A model generated the notes under the pieces. That model was not told where the DNA came from. It did not search any database and saw only the letters and a program-made list of their open reading frames with translations. From a bacterium 1xD42-67 (GTDB taxonomy: Bacteria > Bacillota > Clostridia > Oscillospirales > Oscillospiraceae), in assembly GCA_003612335.1 (NCBI GenBank), contig RAYO01000020.1, positions 1-64,000 of the forward strand: DNA of 64,000 nucleotides, in the 5' to 3' direction. The number at the start of each line of letters is the position of its first letter. Position 1 is the stretch's first letter. Shown in pieces: positions 8,530 through 16,057 of the stretch. Both the position numbers and the translations under genes were made by a program.

Positions 8530-8547
8530 GTAAAAGAGGAGACTGAA

Positions 8548-9648
8548 ATGAAGGAGTTTCTAAAGCGGAAGAACATCGTGATCTCCGCCGACCGCTACGG
8601 GATCGGCGCCTTGGGGGCTATGGCCCAGGGCCTGTTCTGCTCCCTGCTGATCGGCACCATCCTGAACACCCTGGGGGCCCAGTTCCACATCGGATTCCTC
8701 ACCGCCCAGATCGTCAAGATCAACGACGTGGGCTATACCATCGGCGGGCTGGCCTCTTTCATGAGCGGCTCGGCCATGGCGGTGGCCATCGGCTACGCCC
8801 TCCAGGCCCCGCCTATGGTGCTCTTCTCCCTGGTGACGGTGGGCTACGCCTGCAACGCCCTGGGAGGGGCGGGAGGCCCGCTGGCGGTCCTCTTCGTGGC
8901 CATCGTCGCTGCAGAGTTCGGCAAGGCGGTGAGCAAGGAGACCAAGGTGGACATCCTGGTCACCCCCATCGTCACCATCCTAGTGGGGATCGGCACAGCC
9001 TGGGCGATCGCTCCCTCCATCGGCAAGGCGGCAGACACCTTTGGCCAGCTGATCATGCACACCACAGAGCTCCAGCCCTTCTGGATGGGGATCCTGGTCT
9101 CGGTGCTGGTGGGGGTCGCCCTCACTCTGCCCATCTCCTCGGCGGCGATCTGCTCGGTGCTGGGCCTCACCGGTCTGGCCGGCGGGGCCGCTGTGGCCGG
9201 CTGCTGCGCCCAGATGGTGGGCTTCGCTTGTATGTCCTTCCGGGAGAACCGCTGGGGCGGCCTGGTGTCCCAGGGGATCGGCACCTCTATGCTCCAGATG
9301 CCCAACATCGTGAAGAACCCCCGGATCTGGATCCCCCCCACCCTGGCCTCCGCTGTCACCGGCCCCATCGCCACCTGCCTGTTCCGTCTGGAGATGAACG
9401 GCGCGCCCATCAACTCCGGCATGGGCACCTGCGGCCTGTGCGGCCAGCTGGGGGTGTGGACCGGCTGGCTGGCCCCCGCGGAAAAGGCCCTGGCCAACGG
9501 CGCGGCCGCCATCGTCCCCGGCGCCATGGACTGGACAGGACTGATCCTGATCTCCTTCATCCTGCCGGCGGTGCTGTCGGTGCTCTTCTGTGAGCTCCTG
9601 CGGAAGATCGGCTGGATCCGCGAGGGCGATCTGGCCCTCCCCCAGTGA
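8548..9648 (+). CDS. PTS EIIC-like membrane protein (PTS_EIIC_2 family)
   Basis: A 366-residue polytopic membrane protein with about nine to ten hydrophobic segments. It has the marks I associate with the PTS_EIIC_2 family: the start VISADRYGIGALGAMAQGLF, a GGLASFMSGSAMA stretch, and a Cys/Gly-rich C-terminal loop INSGMGTCGLCGQLG. No EIIA or EIIB partner is encoded next to it, so it may be a transporter or channel that does not work as a phosphotransferase. Its promoter is perfect and overlaps a large palindrome, which points to strong conditional expression. GAGGAG precedes the ATG. A compact terminator follows, so it is transcribed alone. Confidence 0.8.
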   Translation: MKEFLKRKNIVISADRYGIGALGAMAQGLFCSLLIGTILNTLGAQFHIGFLTAQIVKINDVGYTIGGLASFMSGSAMAVAIGYALQAPPMVLFSLVTVGYACNALGGAGGPLAVLFVAIVAAEFGKAVSKETKVDILVTPIVTILVGIGTAWAIAPSIGKAADTFGQLIMHTTELQPFWMGILVSVLVGVALTLPISSAAICSVLGLTGLAGGAAVAGCCAQMVGFACMSFRENRWGGLVSQGIGTSMLQMPNIVKNPRIWIPPTLASAVTGPIATCLFRLEMNGAPINSGMGTCGLCGQLGVWTGWLAPAEKALANGAAAIVPGAMDWTGLILISFILPAVLSVLFCELLRKIGWIREGDLALPQ

Positions 9649-9684
9649 CCGCCCCCTCCCGCTGCCCGGACCTCCCGCTGCCCG

Positions 9685-9712
9685 GACCTCCCCCTTGAGG
9701 GGGAGGTCTTTT
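9685..9712 (+). terminator. terminator of the PTS-IIC-like gene
   Basis: 10-bp stem GACCTCCCCC / GGGGGAGGTC, loop TTGA, then TTTT. Just before it, the 16-base unit CCTCCCGCTGCCCGGA is present twice in tandem. Confidence 0.85.
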
Positions 9713-9733
9713 CTCTCTCAGCCTCCTTTTTTG

Positions 9734-9762
9734 TTGACTTCGACTAAGATCTGTCGTATGAT
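9734..9762 (+). promoter_or_regulatory. sigma-A promoter of the DUF3048 gene
   Basis: TTGACT (9734-9739), 17-base spacer, TATGAT (9757-9762), about 50 bases before the ATG. Confidence 0.75.
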
Positions 9763-9810
9763 AGAGGGGAAGGTCTGACCCAAACGACAAAGAGATGAGA
9801 GGGGATCGCC

Positions 9811-10914
9811 ATGGATAAGCGACACTGGAAGACACTGATATGTTTTGCCCTTCTGCCGGCCCTGCTGGTCTCCTGCGGCGGCGGGAAGGGGAGCGCCTCC
9901 TCTCAGCCGGGCAGCGCCTCCCTCCCGGAGGAGCCCGACGTCTCTGCCATAGCCCCGGTGGAGCCGGATCCAGAGCCGGTGCATCCCTATGTCCACCCCC
10001 TCACCGGCGAGGGGATCGATGTGGACATCAGCGGCAGGCGGCCCATCGCCATCATGTTCAACAACCTGAAGCAGGCCCTGCCCCAGATCGGCATCTCCAA
10101 GGCGGACGTGCTCTATGAGGTCGTGGCCGAGGGGGGGATCACCCGGATCATGGGGGTGTACCAGGATCTGGAGGGCGCAGGGGATCTGGGCAGCATCCGC
10201 TCCGCCCGGGACTACTACGTCAGCCTGGCGGTGGGACACGACGCGGTGTATATCCACGCCGGAGGCAGCCCCCAGGCATACGACGCCTTCGACAACTGGG
10301 GGGTCACCCGAATCGACTTCGTCAACGGCCCCTATGGCGACATGTGCTGGCGGGATCCGGAGCGGAAGAAGACCGCCGGACTGGAGCACTCTCTGCTCAC
10401 CTCCAGCGAAAAGATCTTGGACCAAATGCCCAGCCGGTTCCGTCTGGACCACGAGGAGGACTATGAGGTGGGCTGGATCTTCTCCCAGGATCCCCCCGCC
10501 GGCGGACAGGAGGTCACCTCCCTCAAGGTGCCCTTCTCCAAATACAAAACGGGCCTGTTCGAGTATGCGGAGGCCGAGGGCCGGTATCTGGTGGCACAGC
10601 ACATCGACGGCTCCGACCTCCCCGTGCTGGAGGGGGCCGGCGGCGGACAGCTCGCCGTGGCGAACGTACTGGTGCTGTATACCGACGTGGCCCAGATCAA
10701 GGGGGACTCCGCCGGACGGATGGACGTGCGCACCACTGGCCGGGGAGACGGCCTCCTCCTTCGGGACGGACGGCTCTATGAGATCCGCTGGCAGCGGGAC
10801 GACCGGAACGACTGCTTCACCTTCCTGGACGGATCCGGCGATCCCATCCCCCTGGGGGTGGGGACCAGCTACATCGATATCGTCAGCACCAAGGCTGACG
10901 TGACCTGGGGATAG
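9811..10914 (+). CDS. DUF3048 (YerB-like) lipoprotein
   Basis: A 367-residue lipoprotein: signal peptide with lipobox LVSC (lipidated Cys22), a Ser/Pro/Glu spacer, then the DUF3048 N-terminal domain. That domain is recognisable by HPLTG near the start, RPIAIMFNN, ISKADVLYEVVAEGGITR and GSIRSARDYY. A second domain of the YerB type runs from about 230 to the end. The family sits on the outer face of the membrane in Firmicutes; its biochemical role is not established, so I give none. The gene has its own promoter and terminator. Confidence 0.9.
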   Translation: MDKRHWKTLICFALLPALLVSCGGGKGSASSQPGSASLPEEPDVSAIAPVEPDPEPVHPYVHPLTGEGIDVDISGRRPIAIMFNNLKQALPQIGISKADVLYEVVAEGGITRIMGVYQDLEGAGDLGSIRSARDYYVSLAVGHDAVYIHAGGSPQAYDAFDNWGVTRIDFVNGPYGDMCWRDPERKKTAGLEHSLLTSSEKILDQMPSRFRLDHEEDYEVGWIFSQDPPAGGQEVTSLKVPFSKYKTGLFEYAEAEGRYLVAQHIDGSDLPVLEGAGGGQLAVANVLVLYTDVAQIKGDSAGRMDVRTTGRGDGLLLRDGRLYEIRWQRDDRNDCFTFLDGSGDPIPLGVGTSYIDIVSTKADVTWG

Positions 10915-10920
10915 GGATCT

Positions 10921-10946
10921 GGCCCACTCCCGAGAAGGGAGCGGGC
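10921..10946 (+). terminator. terminator of the DUF3048 gene
   Basis: Stem GGCCCACTCCC / GGGAGCGGGCC with a short GAGAA-type loop, followed by a T/C-rich tract. Confidence 0.65.
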
Positions 10947-11002
10947 CTCTCTCTGTGTCTGGACAGGGATCGGATCCAAGAGCGGAAGGGCCAAAAAAGG
11001 TC

Positions 11003-11032
11003 TTGCCAAGCGGAGCCGGTCCGTGCTATGAT
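11003..11032 (+). promoter_or_regulatory. promoter of the second TetR gene
   Basis: TTGCCA (11003-11008), 18-base spacer, TATGAT (11027-11032). Confidence 0.6.
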
Positions 11033-11076
11033 ATATCCTTGGAAGATGGTGCTGCGACCGGTGATGACAGAGGGGA

Positions 11077-11682
11077 GTGATTCTTCTGGACGACACCAGG
11101 ATGCGTATCCTTTACGCAACGATGAAGGCCGTGCGCCGATACGGCCTGGAAGGTGTGCGCATCCAGAACGTCAGCAAGCTGGCAGGGATCTCCCCCGGAG
11201 CCCTCTACCGCTATTTCGACGGCAAGGACCAGCTGCTGGTGGAATGCTTCACCTATGTGGACCGTCAGGCGGCGGCGATCTTCGAGCATCTGAGATTCGA
11301 CCCCCTCTCCATGCGCATCGACCCCATGGGGGCGATCAAGGGCCTGTGGCTGCCCTATTTCCGGTTCTGGACCTCCCACCCGGACGAGACGGTCTTCTAT
11401 TTCCGCTTTCGGGACAGCGTCTCCTTCCCCCAATACGACAAAGGCCGGGACGTGACCTATTTCAACACCTTCATCGGCATGGTCCAGGCTTTTAAGGGGG
11501 CGTTCCCCAGTCTTGACAGGATCGACCAGGACCTGCTGTGGCTCCATGTCCTCACGTCCACGGTGATGTATGCCAAATATGTGGTGGAGGGGGTGCTCCC
11601 CAACACCCAGGGGACCGAGGATACGGTGTTCCAACTGCTGACCACCGGCCTGAGCGGTTATCTGAGAGCGGAGGAGCCCTGA
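11077..11682 (+). CDS. TetR/AcrR-family transcriptional regulator
   Basis: About 200 residues. The N-terminus has a TetR DNA-binding domain (MRILYATMKAVRRYGLEG, then VRIQNVSKLAGISPGALYRYF). The rest is a helical ligand or dimer domain with many aromatics (PYFRFWTSHPDETVFYFRF). The start is uncertain: a GTG at 11077 directly abuts the AGAGGGGAG ribosome site, and the next ATG at 11101 is 23 bases from it; protein similarity begins near 11101. The target is unknown, but a clean TGAATG-AA-CATTCA palindrome lies 55 bases after the stop, before the diguanylate cyclase gene, which is thus a candidate target. Confidence 0.85.
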   Translation: MILLDDTRMRILYATMKAVRRYGLEGVRIQNVSKLAGISPGALYRYFDGKDQLLVECFTYVDRQAAAIFEHLRFDPLSMRIDPMGAIKGLWLPYFRFWTSHPDETVFYFRFRDSVSFPQYDKGRDVTYFNTFIGMVQAFKGAFPSLDRIDQDLLWLHVLTSTVMYAKYVVEGVLPNTQGTEDTVFQLLTTGLSGYLRAEEP

Positions 11683-11736
11683 CGGAGGACAGGGGGGTCG
11701 GAGGAGTGCCGTCGATCGGCATATCCTGCGCGCGGA

Positions 11737-11750
11737 TGAATGAACATTCA
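11737..11750. promoter_or_regulatory. candidate TetR-type operator palindrome
   Basis: TGAATGAACATTCA, a perfect 6-2-6 palindrome typical of TetR-family operators, followed by six T residues. It lies between a tetR-like gene and a GGDEF gene. I see no strong -35/-10 pair around it, so the target promoter is unclear. Confidence 0.5.
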
Positions 11751-11949
11751 TTTTTTGCACCGTCCAGCGCGCGAAATGAGATCAGAACGAGCTGAGACAC
11801 CGCCGGAGCGGTGTCCATACCGGGGACAGGACCGCTCTGCGGCCGTTCCCGATCTGGCGGTCCCGGGACACTTTGGGAGAGCGGCAGCCCCCGCAGCACC
11901 AGAGAGGGCGCCCCTTCCCCGACGGTCCACCGCTGATAAGGAGAGTGTC

Positions 11950-12870
11950 ATGATGGAAAAGATCCTGATCGTTGATGACAGCGTCGTCCAGGCGGCCCAG
12001 CTGAAGGCCATCCTGGAGGACGAATATGATGTGACCATCACCCACAGGGCAGAGGATGGGCTGGACCGAGCCGGCAAAGAGGACTTCTCCCTCATCCTGC
12101 TGGATGTGGTGATGCCGGAGATGGACGGCTTCACCCTGCTGAAAAAGCTGCAGGATGAGATCGTCACCCAGAGCGTCCCGGTCATCCTGATCACCAGCCT
12201 CTCCGACGTGAAGAACGAGCAGCGGGGGCTCATCCTGGGGGCCGTGGACTATATCCGGAAGCCCTTCGAGCCCCTGATCGTCAAGGCGCGGGTGAACACG
12301 CACACCAAGCTGTATCGGTATCGCAGACAGATCGAGGAGCGCTCCATGACCGACCAGCTGACGGGGATCGCCAACCGGCGCAGGTATGAGGAACACTGCA
12401 TCATCAAATGGAACGAGGCGATCCGCCTGCATGTGCCCTTCTCCGTCTGTATGTTCGATATCGACCGGTTCAAGGTGTACAACGACACCTTCGGCCACCC
12501 AGCCGGAGACAAGGTGATCTCTGCCGTGGCCCAGACCGCGGCCTCCTACTTACAGCGGGATACCGACTTCCTGGCCCGTTACGGGGGCGAGGAGTTCGTA
12601 GCTGTCTCCCTGGGGGACCCATCCGACCGTATCTTCGGTCATTTGAAAAAGGTCCGCCAGGCGGTGGAGGATCTCCATATCCCCCACGCCCCCCCGGCGG
12701 CCCAATGGGTCACAGTCAGCATCGGCGGGGTCACCGTCGTCCCTGAGATCGGAGACGCCTATGACTTTTACCTGAAGATCGCGGACACGATGCTGTATGA
12801 TGCGAAGAAGAGCGGCCGGAACATGGTCGTCTGGGCCGATGAGAAGATGAAGCAGCTTTGGGAGAGATGA
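11950..12870 (+). CDS. response regulator-diguanylate cyclase (REC-GGDEF)
   Basis: A 306-residue PleD-like protein. A receiver domain (residues 1-120) has the acidic pair in VDDS, the phospho-acceptor Asp near 52 in LLDVVMPEMDG and the conserved Lys in YIRKPF. A GGDEF domain (about 135-300) has an active RYGGEEF motif and an upstream product-inhibition I-site RDTD five residues before it. It should make cyclic di-GMP from two GTP when phosphorylated, with feedback inhibition. AAGGAGA precedes tandem ATGs at 11950/11953; the frame is open further upstream but only non-conserved residues lie there. No partner histidine kinase is nearby. The PilZ gene follows after 44 bases, so the pair forms a synthesis/response unit. 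Confidence 0.93.
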   Translation: MMEKILIVDDSVVQAAQLKAILEDEYDVTITHRAEDGLDRAGKEDFSLILLDVVMPEMDGFTLLKKLQDEIVTQSVPVILITSLSDVKNEQRGLILGAVDYIRKPFEPLIVKARVNTHTKLYRYRRQIEERSMTDQLTGIANRRRYEEHCIIKWNEAIRLHVPFSVCMFDIDRFKVYNDTFGHPAGDKVISAVAQTAASYLQRDTDFLARYGGEEFVAVSLGDPSDRIFGHLKKVRQAVEDLHIPHAPPAAQWVTVSIGGVTVVPEIGDAYDFYLKIADTMLYDAKKSGRNMVVWADEKMKQLWER

Positions 12871-12914
12871 GGCCCTGACGATGCTGCGGGATTTGAGGAT
12901 ACAGGAGGTATATC

Positions 12915-13610
12915 ATGGGTCTATTCGATCTTTTCGGCAAAAAGGAGAGGGTCCAGCCGCCCCAGGAGGACAGAGGAAAAGATGAGGCGGAGGAGTTCCA
13001 GATCTATTCCGGGATGCGGGTGGAGGTGACGACGGAGGCGGGCCAGATCCTTTTTGTGGCCAAGCTGCTGGGCCTGCGGGGAGACAAGGCGGAGCTGCAC
13101 CAGTATTCGGAATCCGAGATCCTCCAAGACGCCGGATCCATCCACGCCAGGATCCGGGGGTACAGCGACCACGAACGGAGGGCCGTCTACATGGAGGGGG
13201 TCATCACCCCTGGCCCCAAACATATCTGGCAGGTGGAGGAACTGACCGTCGTCCGGATCGGGAACGACCGCGCCTTTTTCCGGCTGGACACAGACCTTCC
13301 CGCCACCGTCACCACGTTCAGCGGGCTGGCCATCGGAGAAAGGCCCTGCAGGCTGCTCAACATCAGTATAGGGGGCGCCGGCATCAGTTCGGAACACCGA
13401 TATCACGAGGGGGACAAGTTCCTCCTCAAGGTCAGGCTGCTGGAGGACAGACCGGAATCCGCCATGTTCTGCCAGGTGCTGCGGGTCATCGAGAAAAAAG
13501 AGGAGCAGTTCATATATGGGTGCCGCTTCCTGGAGCTGACCGAGGAGGACCAGGAGAAGATCACCCAGAACATCTTTGCCGTCCAACGGCAGAAAAGGCG
13601 GGGCTCCTGA
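12915..13610 (+). CDS. PilZ-domain cyclic-di-GMP receptor
   Basis: A 231-residue soluble protein. An N-terminal YcgR-like beta domain (about 30-110) precedes a PilZ domain with both nucleotide-binding signatures: RAFFR (RxxxR, about 116-120) and NISIGGAG (N-x-S-x-x-G, about 147). It should bind the cyclic di-GMP made by the upstream cyclase. Flagellar-brake proteins (YcgR/YpfA) have this plan, but no motility genes lie in the window, so the output is open. CAGGAGGT precedes the ATG. A perfect terminator follows. Confidence 0.88.
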   Translation: MGLFDLFGKKERVQPPQEDRGKDEAEEFQIYSGMRVEVTTEAGQILFVAKLLGLRGDKAELHQYSESEILQDAGSIHARIRGYSDHERRAVYMEGVITPGPKHIWQVEELTVVRIGNDRAFFRLDTDLPATVTTFSGLAIGERPCRLLNISIGGAGISSEHRYHEGDKFLLKVRLLEDRPESAMFCQVLRVIEKKEEQFIYGCRFLELTEEDQEKITQNIFAVQRQKRRGS

Positions 13611-13673
13611 CCCTGGAAGGCCCCTTAGGAGCGGACCATGAGGATCGCCGCAGCAGACAGGAAGATCGGACAG

Positions 13674-13705
13674 GAGGAGGCCGCCCATGGGCGGCCTCCT
13701 CTTTT
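13674..13705 (+). terminator. terminator of the cyclase-PilZ operon
   Basis: A perfect 28-base palindrome (GAGGAGGCCGCCCA and complement) followed by TTTT, 63 bases after the PilZ stop codon. Confidence 0.85.
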
Positions 13706-13757
13706 CAAGGGGACGGGAAATGAAAGTCGCCCCTCACGAAAATGACAAAATTCCCTC

Positions 13758-13786
13758 TTGACAAATGGACCGGGACAGTTTACAAT
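13758..13786 (+). promoter_or_regulatory. strong sigma-A promoter of the leader RNA unit
   Basis: TTGACA (13758-13763), 17-base spacer, TACAAT (13781-13786). Start expected near 13793. Confidence 0.88.
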
Positions 13787-13792
13787 AACATA

Positions 13793-14008
13793 AACTAACG
13801 GAGAGCCATCCAGGGAAAGCCCTCCCTTAGTCGTGATTCTGCAAGTAAAGAGGTGGGCACAGATGCAGCAGCGTTATGTAACCCAGGGAGACCTTTTCAT
13901 CTGCAAGCGATCGGAGCATACTGTGCGCAGCCTTGCGGCCTGACTGGCCGGACTCCAGCGTATAACAGCATCCTCCCCATCGTTTGCAGGGCAGACGATG
14001 GTATTTTT
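13793..14008 (+). ncRNA. unidentified structured RNA, about 215 nt, with its own terminator
   Basis: The stretch between the promoter and the terminator has no credible protein frame but many pairable segments: AGGG-aaag-CCCT near the 5' end; CAGATG (about 13858) with CATCTG (about 13898); GTTAT (about 13873) with ATAAC (about 13963); a GGCC-tgact-GGCC hairpin inside a GGAG/CTCC stem; and the final terminator. It ends 42 bases before the start codon of a 42-codon ORF, so it could be a riboswitch-like leader or a free-standing small RNA. I compared it by eye with conserved cores of TPP, cobalamin, SAM, FMN, glycine, THF and c-di-GMP-I RNAs and found no convincing match. Large clostridial RNA motifs such as raiA or 6S RNA remain possible. 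Confidence 0.6.
13977..14008 (+). terminator. terminator or attenuator at the 3' end of the structured RNA
   Basis: Stem CCATCGT-TGC / GCA-ACGATGG, then TATTTTT. It lies between the promoter and the small ORF, so it either ends the RNA or gates read-through into the ORF. Confidence 0.8.
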
Positions 14009-14049
14009 ATACCCATTTTCGACCGATCAAAAGAAAGGAGTTGACAGCT

Positions 14050-14178
14050 ATGACTATGGCAAAGCGAGAGATGGACAGCATCTGGTCCAAGGTCCGCAGT
14101 GATGTGGATATCGACGACCTGATCTTCAACTACGAGGCCTATCACACCAGCGACGATGAGACACACAGCGACCGGTGA
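14050..14178 (+). CDS. 42-residue acidic small protein behind the structured leader
   Basis: The product starts MTMAKREMDSIWSKVRSD and continues with an acidic stretch (VDIDDLIFNYEAY) to a hydrophilic tail; a start at the second Met would give 40 residues. AAAGGAG lies 9 bases before the ATG. A terminator with TTTTT follows 44 bases after the stop. No second promoter is visible, so expression depends on read-through of the terminator at 13977-14008. The composition (one predicted helix, many Asp) suggests a soluble regulator or an antirestriction-like mimic, but I recognise no family and assign no function. Confidence 0.6.
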   Translation: MTMAKREMDSIWSKVRSDVDIDDLIFNYEAYHTSDDETHSDR

Positions 14179-14222
14179 GAGCCGGCTTTGTCCAGCGGGA
14201 TGCTGACCGAAGGATAGACGAG

Positions 14223-14251
14223 ACGCCGCGGCTCTGGACCGCGGCGTTTTT
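14223..14251 (+). terminator. terminator of the small ORF
   Basis: 9-bp stem ACGCCGCGG / CCGCGGCGT, 7-base loop, then TTTTT. Confidence 0.85.
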
Positions 14252-14330
14252 ATATCGTATCTTGCCGGGGGCAAATTGTAATGGGAGGATCCCAGATCAT
14301 GCTCGATCCGTATGGTCCGATCCGCAAACC

Positions 14331-14391
14331 GCAGTCCTCCCGTCATCCGCTCCGTGGATGCCGCCTTCTTTCCCAAAGGAGGCTTTTGGCG
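14331..14391 (+). repeat. dispersed palindromic repeat, family 1, copy A
   Basis: The unit reads TCCTCCCGTC, a hairpin (ATCCGC-tccgt-GGAT), GCCGCCTTCTTTC, then AAAGGAGGCTTTTGG. The same order is found at 41279-41333 and, on the minus strand, at 60821-60765. Its T-rich end after the AGGAGGC arm resembles a weak terminator. Confidence 0.6.
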
Positions 14392-14429
14392 CCCTCTGTC
14401 CTGCGGCTGCTCGTTCGAGGCGCTGAACG

Positions 14430-14454
14430 ACGGCCCCGCCATTGGCGGGGCCGT
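14430..14454 (-). terminator. terminator of the CFI-box protein gene
   Basis: Perfect 11-bp stem ACGGCCCCGCC with a 3-base loop, 11 bases beyond the stop codon on the minus strand. The T-run is short. Confidence 0.65.
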
Positions 14455-14465
14455 TCTCCGTCCGA

Positions 14466-14942
14466 TCACCAGTCCCTGTCCTGATACGGACCGTCCGAGA
14501 CGCCCTGGGTGAGGAGGGCCTGGACCAGCCGGTCCAGGGGGCCCCGACACAGCCGGCGGAACCAGGCCGTCCCGCCGAACCAGCGCACCAGTGCGGGGCT
14601 GACAGCGTAGTAGAGGCGGATGAAAGCCCGTCCCAAGGGGGACGCGGCCAGTTGGCCATCCCGAAAGCGGCGCAGGACCCAGACCTGGGGACAGTCGTAG
14701 GAGCCGTAGACAGCGGTGGCCACATAGCAGCCGCTCTTCTTCCGGCTGGACACTGGGGGGACATAATCCTCGTCGTCATAGTCGTCCTGTTTCTGGGGCG
14801 GAGCAGTCTTGGCAAGGATGGTCTTCTGCTTTTCCAGATCCTGGATCAGTCGGAGGTCGGAATCCAGCGTCGCGCCGCAGGAGGAACAGAACAGCCGGGA
14901 ATCGTCGTTGACGGACCGGCACTCGGGACAGCGTTTTGACAT
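14466..14942 (-). CDS. zinc-ribbon protein with CFI-box C-terminal domain
   Basis: 158 residues. It begins with a zinc ribbon (CPECRSVNDDSRLFCSSCG, two CxxC knuckles), has an acidic linker, then a C-terminal block CYVATAVYGSYDCPQVWVLR followed by RFRDGQLAASPLGRAFIRLYY. I know this block as the CFI-box domain, common at C-termini of small Firmicute proteins and of unproven role. AAGGAG is 7 bases from the ATG at 14942 but only 1 base from the ATG at 14948, so I choose 14942. A minus-strand promoter lies at 15002-15030, so it is transcribed on its own. Confidence 0.8.
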   Translation of the reverse strand: MSKRCPECRSVNDDSRLFCSSCGATLDSDLRLIQDLEKQKTILAKTAPPQKQDDYDDEDYVPPVSSRKKSGCYVATAVYGSYDCPQVWVLRRFRDGQLAASPLGRAFIRLYYAVSPALVRWFGGTAWFRRLCRGPLDRLVQALLTQGVSDGPYQDRDW

Positions 14943-15001
14943 GGTCATACTCCTTCTATCGGGACGGCCCGGCAGGGCTGTCATTTTCCCTTCCTTTATC
15001 C

Positions 15002-15030
15002 AGCATACCAGAAAAAGGCGATATTTGCAA
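15002..15030 (-). promoter_or_regulatory. promoter of the CFI-box gene
   Basis: Minus strand: TTGCAA (15030-15025), 17-base spacer, TATGCT (15007-15002). Confidence 0.65.
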
Positions 15031-15037
15031 GCAGATC

Positions 15038-16057
15038 TTATCCGATCTGCCTGCGGAAATATTCTAAAGCATCCCTCCACAGGATCCCCGCCGCCTGATC
15101 CTCCGAGAGGCCCCGGTCCAGGAGATATCCATATAGGCCGGCGAACTTCTCCGGGCTGTCCAGACAGGGGGGCAGGTCGGCGCCGTCGGCGTCGGAGCCC
15201 AGGGCCAGACAGCCCTCCGCCCCCAGTTCCAAAAAGTGCTCGACATGGCGCCACAAATCCTCCAAGGTGCCGGGGCGGCCGTCATCCCGGAGGAAGGCAT
15301 CGTAGTAGTTCAGCCCGATGAGGCATCCCCGGGAGACCATCTCCCGGATCTGATCGTCCCGCAGGTTCCGCCGGTGCCCGCACACCGCCCGGGCGTTGGA
15401 GTGGCTGGCCGCGAAGGGCCTCTCTGCGGTCTTCAGCAGATCCTCGAACCCCCGGTCGTTCAGGTGGGACACATCGATCAGGATCCCTTGGCGCTCCAGC
15501 TCCCGGACGGCCTCCTTCCCAAAGGGGGACAGGCCGTGGTCCGTCACGCTGCCCGAGCCGATCTCGTTCTCCCCGTTCCAGGTGAGGGTGATCATCCGCA
15601 CCCCGTCCCGGGCCAGGGCCTCGATCCGCTCCAGCCGTCCCGCCAGGACCGAGCCGTTCTCCACCGTGAGCACCGCCGCCGTCTTGCCCTGGGACCAGGC
15701 GGACTCGATGTCTCCAGAGGTGCGGCAGTGGAGGACCTTGTCCTGCATGGCCTCCATCTGCCGGTAAAAGCTGTCCCGGTGGAGGTCGTAATAGGCCACG
15801 GCCTCCTCCTTCTGAAGCCCGTCGGGGACAAAGACGGCGCAGCACTGGCACCAGTGCACCCCCTCCGGGATGGCGGAGAGGGAGAAGTGCCTGCCGGGGA
15901 GGTCCAGAGTGTCGGCGCCCCGGACCCGCTCCGCCAGGACGCCGGCGGCCGCCTCCCGCCGGGAGGGGTCCCGAAACGCGGCCAGCAGGTCCCGGTCCTC
16001 CGGGCCCAGAGCAGTGAGGGTGTCGCAGTGGAGGTCGATGAGGGCGTAGGGAAGCAT
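15038..16057 (-). CDS. membrane-dipeptidase family (M19) zinc peptidase
   Basis: 339 residues from the ATG at 16057, chosen because AAAGGAGTG lies about 8 bases upstream; the frame continues further but without conserved sequence. Renal-dipeptidase motifs are complete: HCD (residues 10-12) binding the first zinc, the bridging Glu in TVENGS (about 130), His in FAASHSNAR (about 215), GHRRNLRDDQI, and the Asp in ALGSDADG. There is no signal peptide, so it is cytosolic as is usual for bacterial M19 enzymes. It should hydrolyse dipeptides, possibly including D-amino-acid-containing wall dipeptides. No gene partner is obvious. Confidence 0.92.
   Translation of the reverse strand: MLPYALIDLHCDTLTALGPEDRDLLAAFRDPSRREAAAGVLAERVRGADTLDLPGRHFSLSAIPEGVHWCQCCAVFVPDGLQKEEAVAYYDLHRDSFYRQMEAMQDKVLHCRTSGDIESAWSQGKTAAVLTVENGSVLAGRLERIEALARDGVRMITLTWNGENEIGSGSVTDHGLSPFGKEAVRELERQGILIDVSHLNDRGFEDLLKTAERPFAASHSNARAVCGHRRNLRDDQIREMVSRGCLIGLNYYDAFLRDDGRPGTLEDLWRHVEHFLELGAEGCLALGSDADGADLPPCLDSPEKFAGLYGYLLDRGLSEDQAAGILWRDALEYFRRQIG

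Noticed and set aside
6849-8576. Minus-strand 575-codon frame opposite the SLH/GH25 gene
   Set aside because: No recognisable domains and antisense to a complete two-domain protein with signal peptide.
13793-14008. Cobalamin or c-di-GMP riboswitch in the structured RNA
   Set aside because: It has an AGGGAA and a CAGGGAGACC-like string, but no GCCACTG or proper B12 box, and no GEMM core; similarity is too short to name it.
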